From Bacteroidota bacterium (lineage in GTDB: Bacteria > Bacteroidota > Bacteroidia > Chitinophagales > Chitinophagaceae): 64,000 bases of DNA. Shown here piece by piece: positions 43,885 to 52,358 of this stretch. A program made the position numbers and the translations under genes. Every line of letters begins with the position of its first letter. The first letter of the stretch is position 1. Below the pieces are notes generated by a model, which was not told the DNA's origin, did no database searches, and worked only from the letters and a program-made list of their open reading frames with translations. The stretch lies in NCBI GenBank assembly GCA_023416995.1, contig JAEZGI010000027.1, forward strand, positions 186,001 to 250,000. The letters run 5' to 3'.

Positions 43885-44457
43885 TTATTGACGGAGCCAG
43901 TTCCTTATGATCGTTTCACCTTTGGGTGTTAACACACTTTCAGGATGAAACTGAACGCCCTGAACATCGAATTTTTTGTGTTGCAATGCCATGATAAAGT
44001 CTTTATCATCTACCGCAGTGACCTCCAGCTCGTCAGGAAAATTTTCAGGAGATACTACCCAACTATGATAACGGCCAACTACAAAATCATCTTCGAGCCC
44101 TTCAAACAAAACGGATGGTTTTTCTTTCAGTAACCTGACAGGTGTTGCAACCCCGTGGTACACTGTTGAAAGATTAATCAGGGACCCACCAAAGGCCTGT
44201 CCGATAGCCTGGTGACCCAGACAAACACCGAGGATTGATTTGGAAGCAGCGTATTCACGAATAACGGGAAGTAATAAGCCCGCTTCTTCAGGTACTCCCG
44301 GACCGGGAGACAAAATGATTTTATCATAATCCCTGATCTTCTCCAAAGCAATCTGATCGTTGCGATATACATCCACCTTCAGATGTGTGATTTTTTCTAC
44401 CAGGTGAACCAGGTTGTAAGTGAAAGAATCATAATTATCAAAAACAAGGATCTTCAT
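43885..44457 (-). CDS. trpG: Anthranilate synthase component II (glutamine amidotransferase)
   Basis: The 190-residue class I glutaminase delivers ammonia to TrpE. It has FDNYDSFTYNLVHL at the start, SPGPGVPEEAG, the nucleophile Cys79 in GVCLGHQAIGQ, and the His-Glu pair in VQFHPESVLT. Its place between trpE and trpD supports the anthranilate role over the closely related PabA, though one protein may serve both. I start at ATG 44457; a GTG directly before it would add one residue. Confidence 0.94.
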   Translation of the reverse strand: MKILVFDNYDSFTYNLVHLVEKITHLKVDVYRNDQIALEKIRDYDKIILSPGPGVPEEAGLLLPVIREYAASKSILGVCLGHQAIGQAFGGSLINLSTVYHGVATPVRLLKEKPSVLFEGLEDDFVVGRYHSWVVSPENFPDELEVTAVDDKDFIMALQHKKFDVQGVQFHPESVLTPKGETIIRNWLRQ

Positions 44458-44504
44458 CACGCTTTCTGTTTATTGTTTGTGCTGGTTGAATTGTTTAACG
44501 CGGT

Positions 44505-45920
44505 TTAAATGATCTCGGATGCAAACGAGATAGCTTTTTTTAGCGCGCCTAATTTATTATTGACCTCCTGTAATTCGCTTTCCGGTTTACTGGCGGCTAC
44601 CACACCTGCACCAGCCTGGTAGAACAGTGTGTTATCGCGACTCAGGAAAGTTCTGATCATTATTGCCTGGTTACACGAGCCATCAAAACCCATGAAACCA
44701 ATACAACCACCATAATATCCCCGTTGAGTTGGTTCATATTGATCTATCAGTTCCATGGCTTTAAACTTAGGGGCACCACTCAGGGTTCCCGCAGGGAATG
44801 TTACAGCAAGTAATTCGAAAGGATTGGTTCCTGTTTTTACTGAACCAGTCACTTCACTTACAAGGTGAATTACGTGAGAATAATACTGAACCTTGCGGTA
44901 ATAGGATACGGTTACATTGTCACAAAGCCGGCTCAGATCATTGCGGGCAAGATCGACGAGCATAACATGTTCTGCATTTTCTTTTGCATCTTCAAGCAGC
45001 TCTGCGGCCCTGGCCTGGTCCTGCTGATCTTCACCGGTTCTTTTAAAAGTTCCGGCAATGGGATGTACCACCGCTTTTCCGTTTTGTATGATCAGTTGCG
45101 ATTCGGGCGATGAACCCATCAGTTTGTAATCGCCATAATCAAAATAAAAAAGATAAGGAGAAGGATTGATGTTCCTGAGTGCGCGGTAAACATTGAACTC
45201 ATCACCGGTAAAGGACTGCTGAAAACGCCGGCTGAGGACTATCTGGAACACGTCGCCCCTGTAGCAACTCTGAATACCCTTTTTCACCATCTCAACATAT
45301 TCACCATCTTCGAGGTTCGAGATCTCTTCGCCTTTGGAAGAAAAAGGATATACCGGCACATCCCTGCTACGTATGAGTGATTCAACAACGGCCACCTCCG
45401 ATTCAATGCCATTGATGTTGTTCTCGCAGATGTATAATTCGTTTTTAAAGTGATTGATGACAATTACATACTGGTATAAGCGGTATCGCATCAGGGGAAT
45501 AGCACCTGCTTCCGTACGTGACTGAAATGATACCGTATCAAAATATTTTACAGCATCAAAACTTGTATATCCAAAAAGCCCTTGTGCTGATTTAACTGGT
45601 TTTTCTGTTGCAGGTGCTACATCGAAACGCTGCATAAAACTCCATGCTATTCCAGGAATAGAAGCTTTGGCATCCATGGTTTCTCTTACAGGGTTCTCAC
45701 CGGGCAGTTTTGTTTCTACCACACGCGAGTTGTTAATTTCAATACCAGCAATCGCATTGATACAGATAAATGAAAAACTGTTTTCGGCCAGGTGATAGTC
45801 TGTGCTCTCCAGGAGGATGGTATCGCGGAAACGATCGCGCAACCTGAGATAGATGCCAACGGGTGTATGTACGTCTGAAAGGATTTTTTTGTGCGTTGTT
45901 GTAACTCCTATTCTTTTCAT
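44505..45920 (-). CDS. trpE: Anthranilate synthase component I
   Basis: The 471-residue enzyme makes anthranilate from chorismate, the first step to tryptophan. The N-terminal domain carries the tryptophan feedback motif LLES (TILLESTDYHLAENSFSFI), so the enzyme itself is probably inhibited by tryptophan. The chorismate-binding domain shows FQIVLSRRFQQSF, FYFDYGDYKLMGSSPE, HPIAGTFKRTGED, DLARNDLSRL and GTLSGAPKFKAM. It is the first structural gene of the operon; an intrinsic terminator of the attenuator lies 33 bp before its ATG. Confidence 0.96.
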   Translation of the reverse strand: MKRIGVTTTHKKILSDVHTPVGIYLRLRDRFRDTILLESTDYHLAENSFSFICINAIAGIEINNSRVVETKLPGENPVRETMDAKASIPGIAWSFMQRFDVAPATEKPVKSAQGLFGYTSFDAVKYFDTVSFQSRTEAGAIPLMRYRLYQYVIVINHFKNELYICENNINGIESEVAVVESLIRSRDVPVYPFSSKGEEISNLEDGEYVEMVKKGIQSCYRGDVFQIVLSRRFQQSFTGDEFNVYRALRNINPSPYLFYFDYGDYKLMGSSPESQLIIQNGKAVVHPIAGTFKRTGEDQQDQARAAELLEDAKENAEHVMLVDLARNDLSRLCDNVTVSYYRKVQYYSHVIHLVSEVTGSVKTGTNPFELLAVTFPAGTLSGAPKFKAMELIDQYEPTQRGYYGGCIGFMGFDGSCNQAIMIRTFLSRDNTLFYQAGAGVVAASKPESELQEVNNKLGALKKAISFASEII

Positions 45921-45952
45921 GAGCCGCCTGATGATTTATTAGCGCTTTAAAT

Positions 45953-45980
45953 AAAAAAACCCCGGGAAAAACACCCGGGG
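45953..45980 (-). terminator. trp attenuator terminator
   Basis: On the minus strand CCCCGGG (45980-45974) pairs perfectly with CCCGGGG (45966-45960) around a 7-nt loop and is followed by seven U's (45959-45953). It lies between the trp leader peptide and trpE. Part of its ascending arm, AGCCCCG (45982-45976), is an exact complement of CGGGGCU at the end of the leader ORF (46024-46018), giving an alternative antiterminator pairing. Confidence 0.92.
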
Positions 45981-46012
45981 CTTAATATGTTATATGTAAC
46001 ACAGTAATAGCT

Positions 46013-46072
46013 TTACCAGCCCCGTTTAGAGTTAGTATGCCACCACCACTGATTGTTAATATTAATTTTCAT
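46013..46072 (-). CDS. trpL: trp operon leader peptide
   Basis: A 19-codon frame reads MKININNQWWWHTNSKRGW and ends in TAA. Three consecutive TGG codons (46048-46040) and a fourth just before the stop make it a tryptophan sensor. It lies between a promoter (46111-46080) and an intrinsic terminator that precedes trpE. If ribosomes stall on the Trp codons, the CGGGGCU segment 16-22 nt downstream stays free to pair with the terminator's ascending arm and trpE is transcribed. If translation reaches the stop, that segment is covered and the terminator forms. The ATG lies 7 nt after the -7 box, leaving almost no untranslated leader. This is inferred from sequence, with the mechanism known from enteric trp operons. 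Confidence 0.93.
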   Translation of the reverse strand: MKININNQWWWHTNSKRGW

Positions 46073-46079
46073 TGCCGAA

Positions 46080-46111
46080 CAAAGATGAAACAGAATTCTG
46101 ATTCAATCAAA
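46080..46111 (-). promoter_or_regulatory. Candidate trp operon promoter
   Basis: On the minus strand TTTG (46111-46108) is followed after 20 bp by CATCTTTG (46087-46080), one mismatch from TAnnTTTG. It starts 3 bp after the end of hpf. The -7 box ends 7 bp before the trpL ATG. Confidence 0.65.
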
Positions 46112-46113
46112 TT

Positions 46114-46410
46114 TTATTTTGAGGTTTTGGTTTTATGTTTTTCGATCTGCCTTTCCAAAGCCTCGGCGGCCGCAGAAATAGCGGCCTCAAAAGACTGATT
46201 GCGGTCGGTCGCAATAAGATCATTTCCCGGGATCACGAGCCTGATATCTGCCACTTTATTTGCGCGATCGTCAGCATTATCGACCCTTAGGGTTATTTCA
46301 CAACTCATAATGGTGTCGAGATAACGGAAAAGTCTCGATACTTTTTTTTCGCCATAAACGATTAATTCATCACTTGCCTTAAAATCAATACTCTGAATGT
46401 TTACTATCAT
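46114..46410 (-). CDS. hpf: Ribosome hibernation promoting factor, short form
   Basis: The 98-residue protein matches the ribosome-associated HPF/YfiA fold: MIVNIQSIDFKASDELIVYGEKKVSRLFRYLD, then EITLRVDNADDRANKVADIRLVIPGNDLIA, and the helix SFEAAISAAAEALERQIEKHKTK (segments abbreviated in description). It binds the 30S decoding region in resting cells. It lacks the C-terminal dimerisation domain of long HPF. It lies directly upstream of the trp promoter on the same strand, with only 41 bp to the trp leader ATG and no terminator between, so its transcripts would also enter the trp attenuator. Confidence 0.93.
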   Translation of the reverse strand: MIVNIQSIDFKASDELIVYGEKKVSRLFRYLDTIMSCEITLRVDNADDRANKVADIRLVIPGNDLIATDRNQSFEAAISAAAEALERQIEKHKTKTSK

Positions 46411-46556
46411 GATTTAAAAAATTTTTATAAGCTGTGGTACCGGACAATACTAACAAATGTTTTCTTTATATACACTATCCGGTTAGTTAATGTTTGAAAC
46501 GAATCGTTAAACAACTATATTTTGTTATATTTCAACTGAGACCAAAACTTTTTACA

Positions 46557-47750
46557 ATGAACCCGGGCCAACGATTGCTTTCGCTAGACTTTTTACGCGG
46601 TTTAATTATGGTGCTGCTTGCATTTGAAGCAAGCGGGCTGTATCATCATCTTACCACGGCCAGTGATGATTCCGTATGGCATGGCCTGATGCTTCAGTTT
46701 GATCATCATCCCTGGAACGGTCTGCGTTTCTGGGATCTTGTTCAGCCCGGTTTTATGTTTATTGCCGGTACGGCTATGGCCTACTCCATTACCAAACAAC
46801 GTCAGCAGGGCATGACCTGGATGCAGACCTTCCGTAAGGCCCTGCGAAGATCGGGCTGGTTATTTTTCTGGGGAGTGCTCGACTATGCGGTCAGAAGATC
46901 CGGTTTATCCTTCGAATTATGGAACGTATTAACGCAATTGTCATTTACTACGCTTGTTGCTTTTCTTGTATTTAACTGGAGCTATCGTAACCAGGCATTG
47001 ATTTGTGTGGCCCTCCTCCTTTTAACAGAGGTTTTATACAGGTTCACGAATATCCCGGGCTTTGATCAGCCCTTTACTGACCAGAAAAACTTCGGTAACT
47101 GGATGGATCTGCAATTGATGAATACGATCAACAAAGGCGGTTGGGTGGCCATCAATTGTATACCAACAGCAGTACATACAATCGCGGGTGCAATGGTGGG
47201 AAAGTTTTTGCTTCAGCAAACCGGCATCATTGTTAAAAAACCAACTGCAAATCTTGACAGCCCGGCTGCTGATGCTGCGCAGGGAACAGTAGCCGCCTCG
47301 GTAAGTGACCGTAACACAAAGGTCAGCGCTTCGTTGCGTCCTTTGCTTTTTTGGGGACTGATCTCTTTGATTGTTGGTTACGGCCTGGATTGGACGGGTA
47401 TAACACCGATCATTAAACGAATAGCAACAACTTCATTTACTATGGCTTCCCTGGGATGGTGTCTTTGGGCCCTTGCTGCCTGCTACTGGTGGATCGATAT
47501 TCTTCAGCACAGAAAATATTTACGGTTTTTTACGATCGTGGGAATGAATTCGATCTTTATCTACCTGTTTTTTGAAATCGTCGGCGCCAGGTGGTTCAAC
47601 GGATATGTGGGCGCAGTTACAAATGGTCTGATGTCTTTTGTTAACGTGCCGGAGCTGCCCATGTTGATCATAACCTCACTCTGCATCTTTACCCTCGAAT
47701 GGCTGATGTGTTACTTTCTTTATAAAAAGAAAATCTTCTTTCGTGTCTAG
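46557..47750 (+). CDS. Multi-pass membrane acyltransferase-like protein (heparan-alpha-glucosaminide N-acetyltransferase family)
   Basis: The 397-residue protein begins MNPGQRLLSLDFLRGLIMVLL, which matches the N-terminal RxxSLDxxRG signature of the DUF1624/DUF5009 membrane acyltransferase group. About ten membrane helices follow, with HHPWNGLRFWDLVQPGFMFIAGTAMAYS near residues 50-77 holding the conserved histidines and DLxxPxFxFxxG motif. A variable, Ala-rich cytoplasmic loop lies at about residues 235-260. It may move acyl groups to extracytoplasmic sugars; the substrate is unknown. I prefer ATG 46557 over 46494, since the first 21 residues of the longer frame are unlike the family. It sits between the two amino-acid operons on the opposite strand. 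Confidence 0.85.
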   Translation: MNPGQRLLSLDFLRGLIMVLLAFEASGLYHHLTTASDDSVWHGLMLQFDHHPWNGLRFWDLVQPGFMFIAGTAMAYSITKQRQQGMTWMQTFRKALRRSGWLFFWGVLDYAVRRSGLSFELWNVLTQLSFTTLVAFLVFNWSYRNQALICVALLLLTEVLYRFTNIPGFDQPFTDQKNFGNWMDLQLMNTINKGGWVAINCIPTAVHTIAGAMVGKFLLQQTGIIVKKPTANLDSPAADAAQGTVAASVSDRNTKVSASLRPLLFWGLISLIVGYGLDWTGITPIIKRIATTSFTMASLGWCLWALAACYWWIDILQHRKYLRFFTIVGMNSIFIYLFFEIVGARWFNGYVGAVTNGLMSFVNVPELPMLIITSLCIFTLEWLMCYFLYKKKIFFRV

Positions 47751-47798
47751 ATCACGGAAGAGGATTTATGATTTACGCGTCCAGGGTGCCGGTTCAGA

Positions 47799-48938
47799 TC
47801 AAAGCACACCTTTTGTGGATGGCAGGTGATTGCTCAGAGGATCTCTTTTTACAGCCATCCTGATCGCCTTTGCAAAAGCTTTGAAAATTGATTCAATTTT
47901 GTGATGCTCGTTATCACCGCGACACTCAATATTCAGATTACATTTTGCACCATCAGAGAATGACTTAAAGAAATGAAAAAACATTTCAGTGGGCATTTCA
48001 CCTACGAATTCTCTTTTGAAGTCGGCGTTCCAGACAATCCAGTTTCGTCCGCCAAAATCGATTAACACCTTTGCTTCAGCATCATCCATGGGTAATGCAA
48101 AACCATAACGTTCCATCCCGCGTTTATCAGCCAGGGCCAGCGCAAAAGCTTCGCCCAACGCGATGCCCGTATCTTCAATGGTATGATGTTCATCAATATC
48201 CAGGTCACCATTTGTACGAACCGTAAGATCCATTTTGCCATGGCGTGCGATCTGATCGAGCATGTGATCAAAAAAACCAATACCCGTATAGATTTGGCCC
48301 TTACCTGTACCATCAATATTTAGTTCAATCTTGATCTGGGTTTCATTGGTATTACGTTCATGTATTACGCGGCGAAGTCCCAAACGGAGGAACTCATAAA
48401 TCCTGCTCCACTCACTGGTTTCGAGCGCGATCACGCTCCGCAATTCATCGACCTGGTTTTTTATTTCAGCGACTCCAAGGTCCGGATCGTTGTTTAGCCA
48501 GATAGCCTTGCAACCGAGGTTTTTTGCAAGCTGTACATCCGTGATCCGGTCGCCAATCACATATGAGTTGGCAATATCGTACTGATCATTATTAAGATAT
48601 TGAGTAAGCATACCGGTATTCGGTTTGCGGGTTGGCGCATTATCAGCCGGGAAGGATCTGTCGATATGCACCGCTGAAAAATGTATTCCCTCGCCTTCCA
48701 GTGATTTCATAACAAGGTTATGCAGGGGCCAGAATGTATCTTCCGGAAAACTTTCGGTACCAAGCCCATCCTGGTTTGTAACCATCACCAGTTCATAATC
48801 AAACTCCCTTGCAATGAGCTCCATATAACGGAACATCTGCGGATAAAAAGTAAGCTTATCAAATGAATCGAGCTGGTATGTTGGCGGGGCCTCGTTTATT
48901 AAGGTGCCGTCCCTGTCAATAAATAATATACGTTTCAT
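47799..48938 (-). CDS. hisB: Bifunctional histidinol-phosphatase / imidazoleglycerol-phosphate dehydratase
   Basis: The 379-residue fusion performs steps 6 and 8 of histidine synthesis. The N-terminal HAD phosphatase (about residues 1-165) has RILFIDRDGTLINE with nucleophile Asp8, MVTNQDGLG and GDRITDVQLAKNLGCKAIWL. The C-terminal dehydratase (about 185-379) has GIGFFDHMLDQIARHG, DIDEHHTIEDTGIALGEA and NEHHKIESIFKAFAKA with the paired metal-binding histidines. It is the last gene of hisGDCB, 8 bp after hisC, and convergent with the acyltransferase-like gene. Confidence 0.96.
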   Translation of the reverse strand: MKRILFIDRDGTLINEAPPTYQLDSFDKLTFYPQMFRYMELIAREFDYELVMVTNQDGLGTESFPEDTFWPLHNLVMKSLEGEGIHFSAVHIDRSFPADNAPTRKPNTGMLTQYLNNDQYDIANSYVIGDRITDVQLAKNLGCKAIWLNNDPDLGVAEIKNQVDELRSVIALETSEWSRIYEFLRLGLRRVIHERNTNETQIKIELNIDGTGKGQIYTGIGFFDHMLDQIARHGKMDLTVRTNGDLDIDEHHTIEDTGIALGEAFALALADKRGMERYGFALPMDDAEAKVLIDFGGRNWIVWNADFKREFVGEMPTEMFFHFFKSFSDGAKCNLNIECRGDNEHHKIESIFKAFAKAIRMAVKRDPLSNHLPSTKGVL

Positions 48939-48946
48939 AATATAAA

Positions 48947-50002
48947 TTAGATAGATAGAAATGCCTGTATCTCGCGAACCAGGCTTTTGTTTTCAGCAGG
49001 TGTACCAATAGTAATACGAAGACAACCTTCACACAACGTAACATTACTCCGGTCGCGTACAACGATTCCTTTGCCAAGCAGGTATTCGTATAACCCGCGC
49101 GCATCACGCAGTTTCACCAGCAAAAAGTTGGCATCTGATGGATGGATCTTTTCAACGCCCGGAATCTTTTCCAGCTGATTTTTTAGTTCATTGCGTTCGT
49201 TCACGATTTCCTGGATCATCTGGTTCACCTGGTCAACTTCTTCAAGTGCCTTTAATACCAACTCCTGTGAAGCCTGGTTGATGTTATAGGGTGGTTTCAC
49301 TTTGTTCATCACATTCACAATATCAACAGAAGCGAAGGCCATTCCTACTCTTAACGCCGCAAGCCCCCAGGCTTTTGAAAGCGTTTGTAAAATCACAAGG
49401 TTGGGATAATCCGACAACTCCTGCGTAAAAGAACGAAAACGGGAGAAGTTGATATAAGCTTCATCTATAACTACCAGGCCGAAATAGTTATTCAGTATCA
49501 CTTCTATGTCATCACGGTCGAGGGAATTACCTGTGGGGTTATTGGGTGAACAGAGGAAAATCATTTTTGTGTTATCATCAACAGCCGCTTCAAGCGCCGG
49601 CATATCCAGTTGAAACGATGGTGTTAATGGCACTTTCTTTACCTGCACATCGTTGATATTGGCACTCACCTCGTACATACCATAGGTAGGCGGACAAATA
49701 ATTACATTGTCTTTACCAGGTTCGCAGCAAGCACGAAAAAGTACATCGATACATTCGTCACTACCGTTGCCCAGGAAAATATTCTCAGCCGGTACTGATT
49801 TTATCCTGCTCAATGATTCTTTTACTTTTTTCTGAAGCGGATCAGGATACCGGTTATACCAGCGTGGTAACGGTGAGCCATAACTGTTTTCGTTTGCGTC
49901 AAGATATATACTCGCTTCACCGCTAAATTCATCACGCGCCGATGAATATGGAACCAGCTTTTTAATATTTTCCCTCAATACCTGGTTGAGATCAAAACTC
50001 AT
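48947..50002 (-). CDS. hisC: Histidinol-phosphate aminotransferase
   Basis: The 351-residue fold-type I PLP enzyme converts imidazole acetol phosphate to histidinol phosphate with glutamate as donor. Markers are LDANENSYGSPLPRWYNRYPDP near the N-terminus, FLGNGSDECIDVLFRAC, CSPNNPTGNSLD, the PLP aspartate in LVVIDEAYINFS, and the PLP lysine in LQTLSKAWGLAALRVGMAF. It lies 52 bp after hisD and 8 bp before hisB. Confidence 0.95.
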   Translation of the reverse strand: MSFDLNQVLRENIKKLVPYSSARDEFSGEASIYLDANENSYGSPLPRWYNRYPDPLQKKVKESLSRIKSVPAENIFLGNGSDECIDVLFRACCEPGKDNVIICPPTYGMYEVSANINDVQVKKVPLTPSFQLDMPALEAAVDDNTKMIFLCSPNNPTGNSLDRDDIEVILNNYFGLVVIDEAYINFSRFRSFTQELSDYPNLVILQTLSKAWGLAALRVGMAFASVDIVNVMNKVKPPYNINQASQELVLKALEEVDQVNQMIQEIVNERNELKNQLEKIPGVEKIHPSDANFLLVKLRDARGLYEYLLGKGIVVRDRSNVTLCEGCLRITIGTPAENKSLVREIQAFLSI

Positions 50003-50054
50003 AAAAATTCATTTATACTTTGTTGTTATCAACGGTTTCCCCGAAGGCTTTTAC

Positions 50055-51332
50055 TTATGACTGCATCCTGATTTTTACGGCTGCAGCATGGGCTCCCAGG
50101 CCCTCTGCATCAGCCATCGCCACAACTGCGGGAGCTATGGACTGTAAACCATCGTAAGTCAAACGTTGGAAGGTTATCTTTTTTACAAAACTATCTACGC
50201 TTACACCGCTGTATGCCCGTGCAAAACCATTGGTTGGCAAGGTGTGGTTAGTGCCGCTGGCATAATCGCCCACACTTTCAGGCGACCAGGGACCGATAAA
50301 AACGGAGCCGGCGTTGATTACTTTTTCTGCAAGTTCAGCAGCATCATTGCAGTTAAGGATCAGGTGTTCGGGAGCGTAAAGATTCAGCAGATCCATCGCT
50401 TCGTCAGGGTTCTGTACAAGCACCACTTTACTGTTCTCCAGCGCCTTTTGCGCAAATGATTGCCGGTTAAGGCTGGTGAGTTGTAGTTGTATGGCCTGGA
50501 TAACATTATCAACAAGACCTGGACTTGTTGTTACCAGTACAACCTGGCTATCAGCACCATGTTCGGCCTGTGATAAAAGATCTGCTGCTATAAACTCAGG
50601 GTTTGCCGATTCGTCCGCATAAACCGCCACTTCGCTGGGACCGGCAGGCATATCAATCGCTACACCTTCCTGTTGCGCCAGTTGTTTTGCGAGTGTTACA
50701 TACTGGTTTCCCGGCCCGAATATTTTTGAAACCTTTGGAACTGATTCGGTACCATAAGTCATTGCAGCAATGGCCTGAACGCCACCAAGTTTGTAAATGC
50801 GGTTGATGCCCACGAGCGATGCGGTATATAAAATGGCCGGGTGTAATTTCCCATCACGTGAAGGTGGCGAACATAAAATTACTTCGCGGCAACCAGCGAT
50901 AGCTGCAGGCACCCCAAGCATTAATATAGTAGAGAACAAAGGGGCCGTTCCGCCGGGGATATATAAACCAACTTTTTCAATGGCAACTGATTTCCGCCAG
51001 CATACAACCCCGGGCATGGTTTCCACTGACTCGGGACTGGCCACCTGTGAAAGGTGAAAGGTTTCAATATTTTGTTTTGCAAGCCTGATGGCCGCTTTCA
51101 ACTCGTCGGATAATAATGCAGCAGCAGCCTCTGTTTCTGCTGGTGTAACAAGAAAATCTTTTAGTACCACACCATCAAACGCCTCTGTAAATTTCCTTAA
51201 TGCCTTATCGCCTTTTTTGCGTACCCGCTTCATTACCTTTCTGACCCTGGGTTCCAGTTCATCCTGCAACATAGAAGGTCTCTCAAGTATGGCTGACCAG
51301 CTTTCGGTTGGCGCGTGTTTGTATAATTTCAT
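50055..51332 (-). CDS. hisD: Histidinol dehydrogenase
   Basis: The 425-residue zinc enzyme oxidises histidinol to histidine in two NAD-dependent steps. Markers are GLYIPGGTAPLFSTILMLGVPA, the GPGNQYVTLAKQ segment, DMPAGPSEVAVYADE, the zinc-site DLLSQAEHGADSQ (Gln and His) and the catalytic pair in the loop NLYAPEHLIL with a later zinc ligand His in DYASGTNHTLPT. It starts 9 bp after hisG ends. Confidence 0.97.
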   Translation of the reverse strand: MKLYKHAPTESWSAILERPSMLQDELEPRVRKVMKRVRKKGDKALRKFTEAFDGVVLKDFLVTPAETEAAAALLSDELKAAIRLAKQNIETFHLSQVASPESVETMPGVVCWRKSVAIEKVGLYIPGGTAPLFSTILMLGVPAAIAGCREVILCSPPSRDGKLHPAILYTASLVGINRIYKLGGVQAIAAMTYGTESVPKVSKIFGPGNQYVTLAKQLAQQEGVAIDMPAGPSEVAVYADESANPEFIAADLLSQAEHGADSQVVLVTTSPGLVDNVIQAIQLQLTSLNRQSFAQKALENSKVVLVQNPDEAMDLLNLYAPEHLILNCNDAAELAEKVINAGSVFIGPWSPESVGDYASGTNHTLPTNGFARAYSGVSVDSFVKKITFQRLTYDGLQSIAPAVVAMADAEGLGAHAAAVKIRMQS

Positions 51333-51341
51333 ACAATGGTT

Positions 51342-52208
51342 TTAAAGGATCATTTTTTCTATCGGGATAACCAGGATACCCTGTGCGCCGGCAGCTTTGA
51401 GTTTTTCGATGATATCCCAGAATTCGTTTTCACTCAAAACACTATGCACACTGCTCCATCCAGGGGCGGCGAGTGGTAATACCGTAGGACTTTTCATACC
51501 GGGTAATAAGCCAATGATCTCCTGCAGATTGTCGTTGGGCGCATTCAGCAAAATGTATTTGGTGTTTTTTGCTTTTTTGACAGCGCGGATCCGGAACAGG
51601 AATTTATCGAGTGTGGCTTTCTTTTCAGGCGAAAGATTATTGTTACTCACCAGTACGGCCTGTGAACGCATCACCGTTTCAACTTCTTTTAAACCATTCA
51701 TAAACAAAGTAGAACCGCTGCTTACAAGATCAACGATCGCATCCGCAAGGCCAATTCCCGGAGCGATTTCCACCGAACCGCTGATCTCATGGATCTCGGC
51801 GTTCACATTGTTATCATTTAAAAACTGCTGAACTATTACCGGGTAAGTAGTGGCAATCTTTTTGTTGTTGAGGTAAGCGATGTTTTCGTAGTTTTCAGCT
51901 CTGCTAACGGCGATGGACAGCCGACATTTTCCAAAACCGAGCTGTTCGATCACCTGCACTTGTTTCTTCTTTTCGTAAACAACATTTTCGCCGACGATGC
52001 CAATATCGGCAACCGCGTCTTCAACATATTGAGGAATATCATCATCCCTTAAGAAATAAATTTCCATCGGGAAGTTATCAGCTTCGGTTTTTAGTTTGTT
52101 TACACCGTTTTTCAGATCGATGCCACAATCTTTTAAAAGTTTGATGGAATCCTCGTTGAGCCGGCCCGACTTCTGAATGGCAATTTTAAGTTTTGTCATT
52201 TTGTTCAT
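51342..52208 (-). CDS. hisG: ATP phosphoribosyltransferase, long form
   Basis: The 288-residue enzyme joins ATP and PRPP in the first, committed step of histidine synthesis. The catalytic part has KLKIAIQKSGRLNEDSIKLLKDCG, the PRPP loop DAIVDLVSSGSTLFMNGLKEV, and GIVGENVVYEK. The last 75-80 residues form the ACT-like regulatory domain of long HisG (MKSPTVLPLAAPGWSSVHSVLSENEFWD, cited in parts), so histidine feedback is expected and no HisZ is needed. Two ATGs three codons apart (52208 and 52199) could both serve; the family usually starts near the second. The his attenuator terminator lies 33 bp upstream. Confidence 0.95.
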   Translation of the reverse strand: MNKMTKLKIAIQKSGRLNEDSIKLLKDCGIDLKNGVNKLKTEADNFPMEIYFLRDDDIPQYVEDAVADIGIVGENVVYEKKKQVQVIEQLGFGKCRLSIAVSRAENYENIAYLNNKKIATTYPVIVQQFLNDNNVNAEIHEISGSVEIAPGIGLADAIVDLVSSGSTLFMNGLKEVETVMRSQAVLVSNNNLSPEKKATLDKFLFRIRAVKKAKNTKYILLNAPNDNLQEIIGLLPGMKSPTVLPLAAPGWSSVHSVLSENEFWDIIEKLKAAGAQGILVIPIEKMIL

Positions 52209-52240
52209 TTAGGGCAATACACCTGGTATTGCTGTGCGCC

Positions 52241-52271
52241 AAAGAAAAAGGGCTTACAACCTGTAAGCCCT
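52241..52271 (-). terminator. his attenuator terminator
   Basis: On the minus strand AGGGCTTACA (52271-52262) pairs perfectly with TGTAAGCCCT (52258-52249) around a 3-nt loop and is followed by TTTTTCTTT. GGCUUAC in its ascending arm (52269-52263) can instead pair with GUAGGCC at the leader stop codon (52311-52305), seven pairs with one G-U, as an antiterminator. Confidence 0.92.
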
Positions 52272-52307
52272 CATGTTTGATTAAATATATTTAAAACATA
52301 CACCGGC

Positions 52308-52358
52308 CTACCCTTTTGAGTAAACGTGGTGGTGATGAATATTTGCTGTTTGAATCAT
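52308..52358 (-). CDS. hisL: his operon leader peptide
   Basis: A 16-codon frame reads MIQTANIHHHHVYSKG and ends in TAG. Four consecutive His codons (52337-52326) make it a histidine sensor ahead of hisG. A -33/-7 promoter lies directly upstream, with the -7 box ending 7 bp before the ATG; an intrinsic terminator follows at 52271-52241. The stop codon sits inside GUAGGCC, which can pair with the terminator's ascending arm. Ribosomes that stall on the His codons would leave this segment free and allow hisGDCB transcription; ribosomes at the stop would cover it. An AT-rich palindrome (TAAATATATTTA) lies between leader and terminator. Confidence 0.93.
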   Translation of the reverse strand: MIQTANIHHHHVYSKG

